A program made the translations under genes and the position numbers. DNA of 64,000 nt from Lepus europaeus (taxonomy: Eukaryota; Chordata; Mammalia; Lagomorpha; Leporidae): NCBI RefSeq assembly GCF_033115175.1, contig NC_084843.1, forward strand, positions 52,120,474 through 52,184,473, written 5' to 3'. Each line of letters opens with the position of its first letter. Within the stretch, counting starts at the first letter, position 1. Shown piece after piece: positions 12,203 to 23,085 of this stretch. The notes under the pieces were generated by a model, which made no database searches, was not told the DNA's origin, and worked only from the letters and a program-made list of their open reading frames with translations.

Positions 12203-13129
12203 GCTACAGATGAGGGTAGGAGGGGGTGTGTTTAATTGTGTACTAATTTTAACATATAAAGAAAATTTTACATAAAAATCCCATATGCCAAATCTCTACC
12301 TTCTCTTTAGCAGTCAAAGCTGGTAACACTGAGTCAAAAGTTTCACATGGGAACAGCTTAGGACCGCTCCCTTTCTCTCATTCCCCTCGTGTCCCCAGAC
12401 CCACATCATTTTTTAATGGTAGACGCCTGACTCCTGAGCTACACAAGCCCTGCATTTCCTTGCACTGAAATGCTGTCAGTTGACATTGGGTCACTAATAA
12501 ACATTAAATGAGAGTGCACATTGTGTGATGCTCTGTGGTTTTATAATTGTGGAGAAACTTGATGCAGTGAGTCTGTTTCCTCATCAGTAATTAAAGAACC
12601 AGGCTGCTAAATGAGGGGCTACTGGGGCCCAAGGGCCTCTGTGTTCCCTTGGACTTGCTTTGTATTGAAATCTAAGAGATTAAAATGTTGCCTCTGGTGC
12701 TGCTTCTCAGACACACCCAGATATTAATATTGAGTGACTATAAACTGTGAAAATTTTTTCATTGACATTCTTCTAGTCAATGAAGTAGATCATGTAAGTT
12801 GTAAGACAGTACATTTTTCCCATGGGACTCAATAAAGCTATTTTTATTTCGAATGGAAAATAAATACAGCCCATAAATGTTGTTTATTTTTCTGAGCAAT
12901 GCAGGTCCATTCCTCAAATGCTGTGATTCTGTTTTGTTATGTTTTTCTCCATCCAAGGCAAAAATACTTGAAGAGTGGAGCTGGTCGACACATATCATAT
13001 TTGAAGAAAAGAATTTCCACTGTTAGAATATTGGTTTGGGAGTGCTCCTGCCCCTCCAAGGAATGTGCATTAAAGGTTTGGTTCCAAAAGTCTTGAGATA
13101 AGGGCACTAAGACAGTAGGAATTTAATCC
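12203..13129. other. Repeat-free stretch, candidate conserved non-coding DNA
   Basis: About 900 bp with no recognised repeat and no coding frame. From 12480 on it is AT-rich with short homeodomain-type words (ATTAAAT, TAATTAAAG, ATTAATATTG). Conservation is inferred from texture only. Confidence 0.35.
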
Positions 13130-13280
13130 CATTGTGTTGTGCAGAGGTGAACCCTTGGTTCGTGATTCATTTGAATCGGGTTGTTAGAGTGCGGCCCCTG
13201 TGATTGAATCCCGGTGGCTTTGTAAGGAGAGAGAGACTTGTGCCTTTCTTGCCACGTCATGCTTTGCACCATCTTGGGAT
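13130..13280 (+). mobile_element. MLT1-like LTR, 5' part
   Basis: Diverged MaLR LTR body (GTGCGGCCCCTGTGATTG, TAAGGAGAGAGAGACTTGTG). It continues at 13627 after a CSINE insertion. Confidence 0.55.
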
Positions 13281-13626
13281 CTTTTTTTTTTTTTTTTTTT
13301 TTTAATTTTTTGACAGCCAGAGTGGACAGTGAGAGAGAGACAGAGAGAAAGGTCTTCCTTTTTTGCTGTTGGTTCACCCTCCAATGGCTGCCGCGGCCGG
13401 CGCGCTGCGCTGATCCGATGGCAGGAGCCAGGTGCTTCTCCTGGTCTCCTATGGGGTGCAGGGCCCAAGCACTTGGGCCATCCTCCACTGCACTCCTGGG
13501 CCACAGCAGAGGGCTGGCCTGGAAGAGGGGCAGCTGGGACAGAACCCGGCGCCTCGACCGGGACTAGAACCCGGTGTGCTGGCACCACAAGGCCTAGGAT
13601 TAGTCTAGTGAGCCGCGGCGCCAGCT
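13281..13626 (-). mobile_element. CSINE, young subfamily, minus strand, inside an LTR
   Basis: Long poly-T, then TTGACAGCCAGAGTGGACAG, GGTGCAGGGCCCAAGCACTT and a head end GAGCCGCGGCGCCAGC. It splits an older MLT1-like LTR, so the LTR came first. Confidence 0.93.
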
Positions 13627-13781
13627 AGGATTTTACCAGGAAGATCGCCATCAGATGCTGAACATGGCTGCCCAGTCTTGGACTGTGGACCTCCAACACT
13701 ATGAACTGAAATAAAACCTCCTTCCTTCATGAGCAGCCTATAGCAGGTACTTAGTTATAGTGGCAAAAAGCTGACTAATAC
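13627..13781 (+). mobile_element. MLT1-like LTR, 3' part
   Basis: CAGTCTTGGACTGTGGACCT, then TATGAACTGAAATAAAACCT (polyadenylation-type signal) and a terminal GCTGACTAATAC. This is the usual ending of a MaLR LTR on this strand. Confidence 0.65.
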
Positions 13782-13825
13782 GGAAAATAAAGCTAAATTT
13801 GCCTAAATATGTCATAAACGCTTTT

Positions 13826-14146
13826 CTTGAGATTTATATCTATTTGAAAGGCGGAGTTACAGAGAGAGACACAAAGAGAGACAGAGATCTTTCATCTGCT
13901 GTTTCACTCTCCAAATGACCACAATAGCTAAGGTTGGGCCAGACAGAAGCCGGAGCCTGAAGCTTCATCTGGGTCTCCCATTTGGGTGGCAAGGGCCCAA
14001 TCACTTGGGCTATCTTCTGCTGATTTCACAGGCACATTAACAGAGAACTGGATTGGAAGTGGAGCAGCCAGGACTGGAACTGGCGCTTAAGTGGGATGCT
14101 GACCTCACAGGTGGCAGCTTAGCCCTCTATACCACAATGCTGGCCC
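13826..14146 (-). mobile_element. CSINE, minus strand
   Basis: ATTTGAAAGGCGGAGTTACA at the tail side, GGAGCAGCCAGGACTGGAAC (reverse B-box side) and a head end CCACAATGCTGGCCCC. Moderately diverged. Confidence 0.88.
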
Positions 14147-14214
14147 CCTACATACTTTTCAATACACTTATATTTTGGTCTCACAACAAACTTTTGAAGT
14201 AAATACCATGAATG

Positions 14215-14322
14215 ATCTACCAAAAAAAGCTCATATTATAAAAATTATGTATGGATTTCAATCTATTTTTGCATCAAATTTAACTTATCTTTTAATTCTG
14301 TTTTCCCATGAACTTTTTTATA
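14215..14322. mobile_element. Mariner-like palindromic MITE, diverged
   Basis: Interior ATGTATGGATTTCAATCTAT, TTTTGCATCAAATTTAACTT and terminal CCCATGAACTTTTTT match the family at 926, 2908 and 18328. The first inverted repeat is degraded (AAAAAAAGCTCAT). Confidence 0.65.
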
Positions 14323-14325
14323 TGT

Positions 14326-14618
14326 GAAAGGTAATCACACACACATGCACAAAGAGATAGAGATAGAGAGAGAAAGAGAAAGAGATCTAAAGAGATCTTC
14401 CATCAGCTGGTTTACTTCCCAAATGCCCACACCAACCTTGTGGGTCACCCCCCTGGGTGGCAGGGATTCAAATACATGGGCCATCATCTGCTGCCTCCCA
14501 GGGTGAACATTAGCAAGAAGCTGAATTAGAAGTAGAGGAGCTGAGACTGGAGTTAGGCACTCCACCATGGGATGCAAGCACCACACGTGGTTATTTAACC
14601 ACTGTGCCAAATGTCCCT
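14326..14618 (-). mobile_element. CSINE, old diverged, minus strand
   Basis: GAGATAGAGATAGAGAGAGA purine run, TTCCATCAGCTGGTTTACTT and GGGTGGCAGGGATTCAAATA, with a degraded head end CCACTGTGCCAAATGTCC. Old subfamily. Confidence 0.75.
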
Positions 14619-16917
14619 CTATGAGCTTTTTAAAATACCCTTAATCATCCTACTTTTTCTGTGTGGAACCAGTAACAGTTGGGACTAGCAACATCAAGTT
14701 TTTCTTAACATATCCCACTGCCTTCTTGAAAAGTCTGTTTCCCATACCATAAATAATGACATAATTTTAGGAAGAACCAAGCACAAATGGCTTACTTATC
14801 CCTCCATTACTGCCTATAAATAAATAGGTCTATTCTTTTCATTGAGAAGCCTACTTTAGGTATAGAAATGTGTGTGTGTGTCAGTTTTATCATTCGTTAT
14901 TTTTCATAACTGTATTTTTAAAAAAATTAATCATCTTTTTGTTTTCGTTGTATTTATTTTAATGATTATCTGCTTTTTACTGGAAGTGGATCCTGACTTC
15001 TCTTTCAGTCACAAGCATTTTAAAAGTCAGTCAATATAAACAGATACTCATTAGGAGGGAGGCAATAACTGTGGTAAAATGATAAAGCAAAAATCAGAAA
15101 GAAAATATGCCAATGTCTGAAGTTTGGAAAGCAGTAAGCTCAATGAAGAGGTCTCTGGTCAGGGTCCTTGGGAACCATTTGCCTTATCCACATGTTAATT
15201 AAAGTCCCACCCCTGGGAGCAGTCCTCTTATTGGCTGATTATGGGGAAGAGCCAGAAATAATGAAGTGTCCACCAGGAATGACATTAATGGAAGAAAAGC
15301 TCTCTCCTCTTTTTGTCTTCTAAACATTTCCTCCTCAATAAAACTCTGGCCCTATCCCCTAACACTACCCTACTTAGTGCCTGTTATTTTTCTATTGGGT
15401 AGCTCATGCATTTTTTACTCCAGTTTAATTGGATACTAACATATCTGGCTCATCTCTTTAACCAAAGTTATCCAATGAAGTAAAAAGTTTTTCTCTCCTT
15501 ACTACTGCAAATGGAAATTATCTGCATGTAAAAAATAAAATAAAAAAATCCTTCTGTGAGAAAGAATATCAACATACCAAGTGTTTAGAAAGACAATATT
15601 GGCTTCATTTTGTTTAAATGCTACCTTGCTTGTAATAAATTCTTAATAGCTGGAAAATCTCAATTTTTCCACTACAAATTGTATCCTTGGTCACTTGGCA
15701 AATATTGTCCTTTTTTTTCCTTTGTGCCTCTGTTACCCCAGTGTAAAAACTGGAAATTTTGATATGTGAGTCCTTAATGGTGAACCATTACAATAAAAAT
15801 ATCAGCTCTGTACTGGGAATAGTACCAAGAGATATAAAGACATAGACTGTTATAAATTATTTGGGAGCAGACTATCTCTCCACCCTAAGATGGAAGGGAG
15901 ACTTAGAAATTTTAGAAAATAGAGACAGAAAGTCTTGGGGGTGGTTGGTCAGGACTAAAATCCTTTTATAACTTAGAAGACACAATCGCACCTAACTTTT
16001 GTATTAATCACATATTATTCATTGCATAATTATCACCGGATTGACAATGGATGACAAATGTGCTATAACTCTCCCCCACCACAGCCACTCTAGACATTAT
16101 AATTGATCATGGTCATCTTTCTTACTAAATATTCAAATCTAGGCAGACACTACTGTTGGGATAGTTGGAGGGGTGGCAAAAAAGCCATCTCCCCTCTTCC
16201 TGATATTTCATTCTTATGGAGGGAATAACTAAATTTCCTCTATTTCTTCATTTAGTCTTCCCTAGGGAAAGAAAAGAGATGTAATCCAATCGGTGAACTT
16301 AAAAAAGTCTAGCTGTGAGTTGCCAAGTCCCTCCTTAGGGAGGCTGCGCACACAGAGCATGAGCTCCTGGTTCTCACCAGCTAATGAATCTGCCCATGAA
16401 TTTTCTCCTTAGCCCACAAAAAAATCGGTAGTAGTTTTGGTGCTGCCTAAGACCGGGCGTGGTTCCTGTGACGACAGAAGAAAGGACAGGGAAGCCCACT
16501 TGCACAGCAGACATAACCCACATTGCTCAATATCAACCTTGACAACAACAAAGATTTGATTATCTTATTCTTTAGTTTAGTTACAAGTGATACTTTTCAG
16601 GGAATTTTAACTACCCCTCACAAATAGCAGCTGATCAGAATTTTTACAGGAAACTAATGGGCCAGCTAACAAATTGTGGGAGCCATACCATGATCCAGTT
16701 TACAATTATGAAGAGATACAAGATCCACGTTGTTTAGGCTGAGCTGCAGCATGCATAGACAAGACCCTACCCAGAAGCAGCTCTTCCATCACCAAGTTCC
16801 TAAGAGTTTGAAATCCAGGTAATCAATTTTGTCTTTGCTGCAGACTTAGTCTACCCCAAGCAATCAACTGAACCAATCAAACTCATATGTGGCTGCTGGA
16901 GGTATAAATATGTACAC
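14619..16917. other. 2.3 kb without a recognised gene
   Basis: I recognise no exon, RNA gene or SINE. Around 15165-15420 the sequence reads somewhat like an LTR end (CCACCCCTGGGAGCAGTCCT, AATAAA at 15337-15342), but no terminal repeats or target duplication could be shown. The 16290-16500 part is mildly GC-enriched. Confidence 0.4.
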
Positions 16918-17019
16918 TCCTTATTGGGCCAGTTTGGCAGGACATAGCCAAATTGTAAATTTACTTACACGTGGCAATTCATTCTCCTGTATATCTATCT
17001 CACAGAAAATACTTTCATT
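16918..17019 (+). mobile_element. Ancient LINE-1 3' fragment, first part
   Basis: CCAGTTTGGCAGGACATAGC, then GCAATTCATTCTCCTGTATA and CTCACAGAAAATACTTTCAT resemble the conserved 3' region of old L1M/HAL1-type elements. Interrupted by two CSINEs. Confidence 0.5.
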
Positions 17020-17033
17020 AAAAACAAATGTCT

Positions 17034-17387
17034 AGGCCGGCGCCGCGGCTCACTAGGCTAATCCTCCGCCTAGCAGCGCCGGCACACCGGGTTCTAGTCC
17101 CAGTCGGGGCACCGGATTCTGTCCCAGTTGCCCCTCTTCCAGGCCAGTGCTGTGGCCAGGGAGTGCAGTGGAGGATGGCCCAAGTACTTGGGCCCTGCAC
17201 CCCATGGGAGACCAGGATAAGCACCTGGCTCCTGCCATCAGATCAGCGCGGTGCACTGGCCGCAGCGCGCCGGCCGTGGCGGCCATTGGAGGGTGAACCA
17301 ACAGCAAAAGGAAGACCTTTCTCTCTGTCTCTCTCTCTCACTGTCCACTCTGCCTGTCAAAAATAAAAAAATAAATAAATAAAATTA
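17034..17387 (+). mobile_element. CSINE, young subfamily, with target-site duplication
   Basis: Head AGGCCGGCGCCGCGGCTCAC, GGCACACCGGGTTCTAGTCC, end CTGCCTGTCAAAAATAAA. The duplication AAAAACAAATGTCT lies before the head (17020-17033) and after the tail (about 17389-17402). GC-rich and little diverged. Confidence 0.95.
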
Positions 17388-17402
17388 AAAAAACAAATGT
17401 CT

Positions 17403-17716
17403 GAGGCCAGTGTTGTGGCGTAGGGAGTAAAGCCACTGCCTGCAGTGCTGGCATCCCATATGGGCTCAGGTTCTAGTCCCGGCTGCTCTACTACTTCTGA
17501 TCCAGCTCTCGGCTATGGCCTGGGAAAGCAGTAGAAGATGCCCCAAGTCCTCAGGACCCTGCACCCACTCCTGGCTCTGGACATCAGATTGGCACAGTTC
17601 TGGCCGTTGCGGCCATCTGGGGAGTGAACCAGCAAATGGAAGATCTCTCTCTCTCTCTCTCTCTGTCTCTCTGTAACTCTGCCTTTCAAATAAATAAATA
17701 GATATTTTTTAAAAAG
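17403..17716 (+). mobile_element. CSINE
   Basis: Head GAGGCCAGTGTTGTGGCGTA, GTTCTAGTCCCGGCTGCTCT, tail TTTCAAATAAATAAATAGAT. The younger copy at 17034 inserted exactly at its 5' boundary. Confidence 0.92.
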
Positions 17717-17990
17717 TCCAAGTTTATTGCAACACCTACTGTAGTGATGGAAAATTATTAATTTACCTAAATGCCCAGCTATAGAGAGTTGATTAAATAC
17801 TTGTTATGGGATATTAAGAATTGGCTTCTAGTCATTTTGTTTTTTAATGTCGCATATCTAAACTATGTGTCATGAGAATAGGTAGGGAAGGATTGTCTTC
17901 ACCTACTATTTATTACTCTATATTTCTTCCTTTTGAAATTTAAAATGAGCACATGTTAATTTTTTCATTGCTAATAAGAAAAAATATTGA
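17717..17990 (+). mobile_element. Ancient LINE-1 3' fragment, second part
   Basis: TGATGGAAAATTATTAATTT, AAATGCCCAGCTATAGAGAG and TTGATTAAATACTTGTTATG continue the old L1 3' pattern that starts at 16918. Confidence 0.5.
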
Positions 17991-18327
17991 TTTAATCATT
18001 TTTAGTTTGTGGGTTTTTTTTCCTTGATGCTGCTGCCCATCATTTAGTCTGTTCGCCATTATTACAGTGCCTGGAAGATGAGTGAGATATCAGAAGGATG
18101 GTACATGGGCCCAGCATTGGTCTGGAGAGAGATTGCTCCCAGACTTAGGTGAGCCTGATTAATTTCTTCACTCATATAAGAATCCAGCTTTCCTAGGACC
18201 ATAGTTCCCACAAAATCCCAGACCAAAGTCTTTTTCTCTCCTGGAGTGCTGGAGGAATGTCACTCGAGTCCTCCTTTCTTGGTTCTCATTTCAGAAAGTC
18301 CAAGAAAATCATGAAAAAATACAAAAG
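17991..18327. other. Nothing recognised
   Basis: About 340 bp without a recognised repeat or coding signal. Confidence 0.5.
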
Positions 18328-18531
18328 GGTTCAAAAAGTTCATGGAAATGGAATTAAAATATAGTTTTTTTTCTGGCACAAAAAAAATTTTGAAATCCAT
18401 GCATAGCTCTTTTACACATCCATTTTCTCTGAACTTTTTGAAGGCTCCTCATATGCATGGATTTCAATAGTCTTTGCACCAAAATTAACTTATCTTTAAT
18501 TCCATTTCCATAACCTTTCTGAAGTATCTTC
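18328..18531. mobile_element. Mariner-like MITE, full copy plus opposed half copy
   Basis: 18328-18447 is a full copy (TTCAAAAAGTTCATGGAAAT ... CTGAACTTTTTGAAGGCTCC). 18448-18531 is a second, inverted half copy (ATGCATGGATTTCAATAGTC ... AACCTTTCTGAAGTATCTTC). The composite suggests a nested insertion or local rearrangement. Confidence 0.75.
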
Positions 18532-19059
18532 CTACTTTCTTCAGTCCAATCAAATACAATGAGTTGAGTTTCCTCTTCAGCCAGGTTATTATTGCCCTTG
18601 AGAAGATTAAAGCATCCGGTGTCTCTCATTTTTGATGAGTCATGTTAGCGTTGTAAAGGCTGTGAGTGAAAATTCTATTTGGCTTTATCTAACTCAAACT
18701 TATTTGACCCATTTTTCTTCTTGAAAAACTTGTTTTACAGATCAAAGTTTAGATAGTACTTTAGGAAAAAAAACGGCCCAAGCTCCATTTTCCAGCAATA
18801 TTAATATGGTCCTTTGATTTAATATGAGCTGTCTTCATCTCCCTATGACCGCCTCAGCCACTCGGGCTTTTTCTTGGTAGATATCATTTCTACAGTTAGT
18901 CTCATTGATCATAAGCGATTCCTAGTCATTACCACCCATCTTTATGATGTCAATCTCCTCTGTGACTCAGGGTTTGCTTTTTGCTTTATAATAAAACCAA
19001 ACAAGGCATTGGGTTCGCCTAGTGCTTTCAGCTTTTGAAGGCTTTGTCATACCTTTTTT
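18532..19059. other. Nothing recognised
   Basis: About 530 bp of unique-looking DNA without a supported gene. Confidence 0.5.
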
Positions 19060-19308
19060 CATGTGAGAGGCAGAGAGAGAGAGAGAGAGCGCGCGAGAGA
19101 GCTCAATGGCTGGGGCTGAGCCTGGTCAAAGCTGGAAGCCAAGATCTCAATCAAGTTTCCCAAATGGGTGGCAGGGACCCTCTACCTGAGCCATCACTTG
19201 CTGCCTCCCAGGGTGTGCTTTATCAAGAAATTGAGAGCACATCCAGGACTTGAAGCCAGGCACTCTGGTATGGGATGTGGGTGTCTTAACTGCACTAAAC
19301 ATCTGCCC
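19060..19308 (-). mobile_element. CSINE, old diverged, minus strand
   Basis: GAGAGGCAGAGAGAGAGAGA, GGGTGGCAGGGACCCTCTAC, TGCTGCCTCCCAGGGTGTGC and head-end ACTAAACATCTGCCCC. Old subfamily. Confidence 0.8.
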
Positions 19309-19430
19309 CTCACATAAATTATGTTGTTTTCTTCTCACAGCAGTTTTATTATGTATGTGCAGCTTTGAGTCATTTGTCCCATTGACAGACAGATGAAGGA
19401 ACCCAAACTCCAAGTAGTAACTAAGAATCT

Positions 19431-19601
19431 GAGGATGCTTCAAAAAGTCCATGGAAAATTGAATACGAGGATAAGTTTATTTTAGTGCAGAAACATTTGA
19501 AAAGCTCATGGAAAATGCTTATTATGAAAAACTATTCAAAAATACACCAAAATAAACATCTTTTGATTCCATTTTCCCATGAACTTTTTGAAGTATCCTC
19601 A
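19431..19601. mobile_element. Mariner-like MITE, composite copy
   Basis: An initial half (GCTTCAAAAAGTCCATGGAA, GATAAGTTTATTTTAGTGCA) joins a nearly full inverted copy (AGCTCATGGAAAATGCTTAT ... CATGAACTTTTTGAAGTATC). Confidence 0.75.
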
Positions 19602-20369
19602 AATGTTATAGTGAGGATCAAACCAGGCCTCTCTACACCGTCTTCTACTTTTCCTTCTTGAGTTAAAAGTCAAATAACCCCATGCACAGACTAGGTGCTC
19701 AGTACACTGAATTTCTCGATCTAATTGAAACCTCATGTACTGAAGGCTTAGGCTGATGGATCTTGTCGCCTATAAACCACTAGGCTTCTCTCTACTGAAA
19801 TAAATAGGCTAATGCCATACTAGTCATTGCTGTCGTTTTCTTGTTGTCATTTAATAAAGTTCCTGTCCCTCCAGGGAAGAGGAACGTAACTCTAAAACTT
19901 ATTTTAAAAGTCACCGCCAAGGAAAGCAGTACAAGCTTCCTATAGAGTTCCAGGTATATTGAGATCATTCTCACTTTGTTGCACTAGAAATTCCTTATAG
20001 AACAGGGGACCCTTGAGTCGGTTTCAGTGACTGGGGAGCAAAGCAAGGATGACAAGAAGCATTTCAGGAACATAAATGTCATCAATAAAAGAATGGCAGT
20101 CACAAAGGTTCCCCTGCCCTTTCAAGATCCTGGTGTCTTCTATCTGAGATAAAATATTGATGATTGTTAACAGTGTAAGCAACTAGTCTGGGTCTGTAGG
20201 CTCCCTGAGGTTAGGCAGACACAGGTATTAGGGCACTGGATACATTTTCCTTGTAGCTTGGTAACTAATTACTTGACTTTCGAACCAAGTTACTTAACAG
20301 TGGCCCATTCTTTCATTTACACAATTGAGGTTTTCTCACTCTTATGCTAAGCATTATGCAAACTTAAAC
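19602..20369. other. Nothing recognised
   Basis: About 770 bp without a recognised gene or repeat. Confidence 0.5.
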
Positions 20370-20381
20370 AAAGTACTTAGG

Positions 20382-20684
20382 GGGGCCGGCTCTGTGACTT
20401 AGTGGGTAAAGCTGCTGCCTGCAGTGCCAGCATCCTTCCAATCCAGCTCCCTGCTATGGCCTGGGAAAGCAGTAGAGGATGGCCCAAGTCCTTGGGCCCC
20501 TGCACCCGCGTGGGACACCCGGAAGAGGCTCCTGGCTCTTGGCCTAGCTCCAGCCGTTGCTGCCATCTGAGGAGTGAACCAGCAGATGGAAGATATTGCT
20601 CTCTTTCTCTGCCTCTGCCCCTCTGTAATTCTGCCTTTCAAATAAAATAAATAAATTTCTAAAAAAAATAAAATAAAACCAACT
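20382..20684 (+). mobile_element. CSINE with internal deletion and target-site duplication
   Basis: Head GGGGCCGGCTCTGTGACTTA, tail TTTCAAATAAAATAAATAAA. The block from CATATGGGCGCC to the B box is missing (CAGCATCC joins directly to TTCCAATCCAGCTC). The 12-bp duplication AAAGTACTTAGG lies at 20370-20381 and 20685-20696. Without a B box this copy should not be transcribable by Pol III, so the deletion may post-date insertion. Confidence 0.93.
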
Positions 20685-20696
20685 AAAGTACTTAGG

Positions 20697-21330
20697 AACC
20701 TTACTACACTACCACTCCCAGGGCCCTACTGTTTAGAAGTTCTGGTCTTACCAGGGCATTTAGGATTTCTGTGCCTACTTTTCCCAGCCAATAAATGAGG
20801 AACAGCAGGATATGAAAGGTGGAAATCTCAAAGACGTAAGGATCAAGATCAATTTTGTGTAGAGACAAGTATTAGAAGGGAAATTGGGGGGGTGGGGGGA
20901 GCAGCGATGTCCGGGAAGAGGAGGAGGAAGGTGATACTAAACCAAGCAAAATCCAGAACTGAATTGACTTACTCTCAGATTCTTATTCAGATTGGATATA
21001 CTTTGCAACTGACCTAATTTAAAAAAAAAAAATCAAAGAAACAAGAACCTACCACAGAAGTATTTTCTATCCGGAAGAAAAATCAACTGCAAGGTCATAC
21101 ATCACTTACAGTAAGTCACAAACTATCGGTATTCACCCATCAGCCATCACGTGTTCCCTCAGGGTCAAATCTCTACAAGGGATGGTTTTAGTTTTAACCA
21201 GATAAGTGATCCTCTGGGTTAGGTGAACTAGCGCATGCTCCTTCTTTTAGGAGGCTCAACTTTATCTCTTTATTTCTGCTTTATTTCTGAATCCTACAAA
21301 TTATTCACACCCCCTCAAAACTACTTCCTC
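20697..21330. other. Nothing recognised
   Basis: About 630 bp with no supported gene or repeat; a G-rich purine patch lies at 20885-20930. Confidence 0.5.
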
Positions 21331-21495
21331 TGTGAACTTGAGCAAGTTATTTAATCTCTTTGTACTTCGTTTCTTAGGCTGTAAAAAGGATGACTGAGAG
21401 TGCTCACATATCAGAGTTGAAAGAATGAAAAGAAATCATTCAAAGTCGTTAGCAGAGCTCCTGGCACACAGTGAGTGCTCAATAAATGCTAGCCT
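21331..21495 (+). mobile_element. MIR SINE
   Basis: AACTTGAGCAAGTTATTTAA (the MIR core GGGCAAGTTACTTAA) and a tail CTCCTGGCACACAGTGAGTG followed by CTCAATAAATGCTAGCC. Typical MIR, about 165 bp. Confidence 0.85.
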
Positions 21496-21689
21496 TTAAT
21501 TTCACTTTGAGCTTATTCTGGTTAGAGCAATTGCTTTCCTTGCACACGTGCAAAAAGTTTTCCAGAGGCTCAGGCAAGGAAGTCTAGGATTTTTCTTTTT
21601 CCTTCCTAATACCTCGTAAGCAATATGTTGTTGGAAGTTGGAAGTTTCCATAAAGTACAAAGAAATTTGTAAATTCTCTATTACAATTA

Positions 21690-22144
21690 CCAACATATTT
21701 TTTTTAATTTTTAAAATATTTATTTTTAAAACTTTACATTATTTTGAACACCTTTAAATGTCAGCAAACATGTCTTTATTACTTTCTTAATATCTGCATA
21801 TTTTCCTTAGCAAAGGAGCTATGTCATGATTTTGCCAGTTTCCAAATTTTCAATTATTGCTGTTCATTCCAACTTTTCGCTATTTTTAATAATACTCTGG
21901 TATAGGTTTTGTGCATGCACTTTTTTAACTTGCCCTAAATTTTTCTTAGTATGAATTCATGGATGTGGAATTTCTGAGTGTGAGGGTCCACTATATCTGA
22001 GGGACTTGTCATATACCGCCAAACTGTCTTTCAGAAAGACTGTATAAATTGACACTCCCACCAGTGAGGCTAGTTACATTTTCTCAGTTACCTCAAATAC
22101 TAACTTCCATCTAAGAGCTTCACCACATTGACAGATCATAAATG
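21690..22144 (+). mobile_element. Possible old LINE-derived fragment
   Basis: TGCCAGTTTCCAAATTTTCA, CGCCAAACTGTCTTTCAGAA and TTGACACTCCCACCAGTGAG resemble a block often seen in old LINE 3' regions. Family not assigned. Confidence 0.4.
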
Positions 22145-22161
22145 TAATTTCATTTTTTTAA

Positions 22162-22465
22162 CGTTTTATTTGTTTATTTGAAAGGCAGAGTGACCGAGAG
22201 AGAGGGAGAGACATAAAGAGAGATTTTCCATCTACTAGTTCACTCTCCAAATGCCTGTAACAGCAAGGCCAGGACCAGGCTAAAGCTAGCAGGGTTTCAC
22301 ACATGGGTGGCAGGAATCCTAGTATATAGGTTATCATTCACTGACTCGTAGGTGCATTAGCAGGTAGCTGGTTGGGAAGCAGAGGCAGGACTTGACCCAA
22401 GGCACTCCAACATGGGATCTGGCTATCCAAAGTAGCAATTTTCTCTAGCACAAGTCCTGCCCCAG
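22162..22465 (-). mobile_element. CSINE, minus strand
   Basis: TTTGTTTATTTGAAAGGCAG, TTTTCCATCTACTAGTTCAC, head-end CACAAGTCCTGCCCC. An imperfect duplication (AATTTCATTTTTTTAA / AATTGCATTTTTTAA) flanks it. Confidence 0.88.
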
Positions 22466-22499
22466 CAATTGCATTTTTTAATTAAAAAAATTTTATTGA

Positions 22500-22775
22500 G
22501 GGCCAGCATTTGGTGGAGCAGTTAAGATACCCCTTGGGACATTCGCATTCCACATTCGAGTTTTCTGGTTTGAGTTGGGGCACCACTCTCCCTTCTCCAG
22601 AAAGCAGCAGCTCAAGTACTTTTGTCCCTGCCACCCACATGGGGGGACCCAAATTGAGTTTTGGTCTCCTGGATTTTAGCTTGGTTGTTGTGGGCATTTG
22701 GGAAGGAAAGTGGGAAATGGGAGATCTCACTCTCTGTCTCTCTCCTTATCTCTGCCTTCCAAATAAATAAACCCA
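22500..22775 (+). mobile_element. CSINE, old diverged
   Basis: AGGGCCAGCATTTGGTGGAG, GAAAGCAGCAGCTCAAGTAC, TTGTTGTGGGCATTTGGGAA and tail TTCCAAATAAATAAACCC. It forms an inverted pair with 22162-22465. Confidence 0.82.
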
Positions 22776-22889
22776 AACAAATCAATAGTTAAATAAATAA
22801 GTTTTGTCACAAGTAATGACAAAAGATTTAATGCATTCATCAAACATTTGAAATTCTTCCTCTGTGACATTCCTGACAATGTCATCAAT

Positions 22890-23085
22890 GGATGTAAAGT
22901 GTATTATTTAAAGCACAGACAAGAGACTGATCCCCGAGGCCGAGTCCAGACTTGGTCTCCAGATCCAGTGGTCTTGGACAAGTCACCCACTCCTTCTGTG
23001 CCTCAGTGTCTTCGCCTCAAATGGAGGCAATATGAGTATGTAGCACATTGAATTAGGTAAGCACAAGCATTTATAACAATGAACT
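22890..23085 (+). mobile_element. MIR SINE
   Basis: AAAGCACAGACAAGAGACTG, GTCTTGGACAAGTCACCCAC, TCTGTGCCTCAGTGTCTTCG and AATATGAGTATGTAGCACAT follow MIR order. Confidence 0.75.

Noticed and set aside
13184..13588. 134-codon minus-strand frame, and matching + frames
   Set aside because: Entirely within a CSINE; the same peptide phrases recur at 2310, 7944, 17034 and 52669.
15165..15420. Possible LTR ending at AATAAA 15337
   Set aside because: No partner ends, target duplication or family match could be shown; left as an unassigned stretch.
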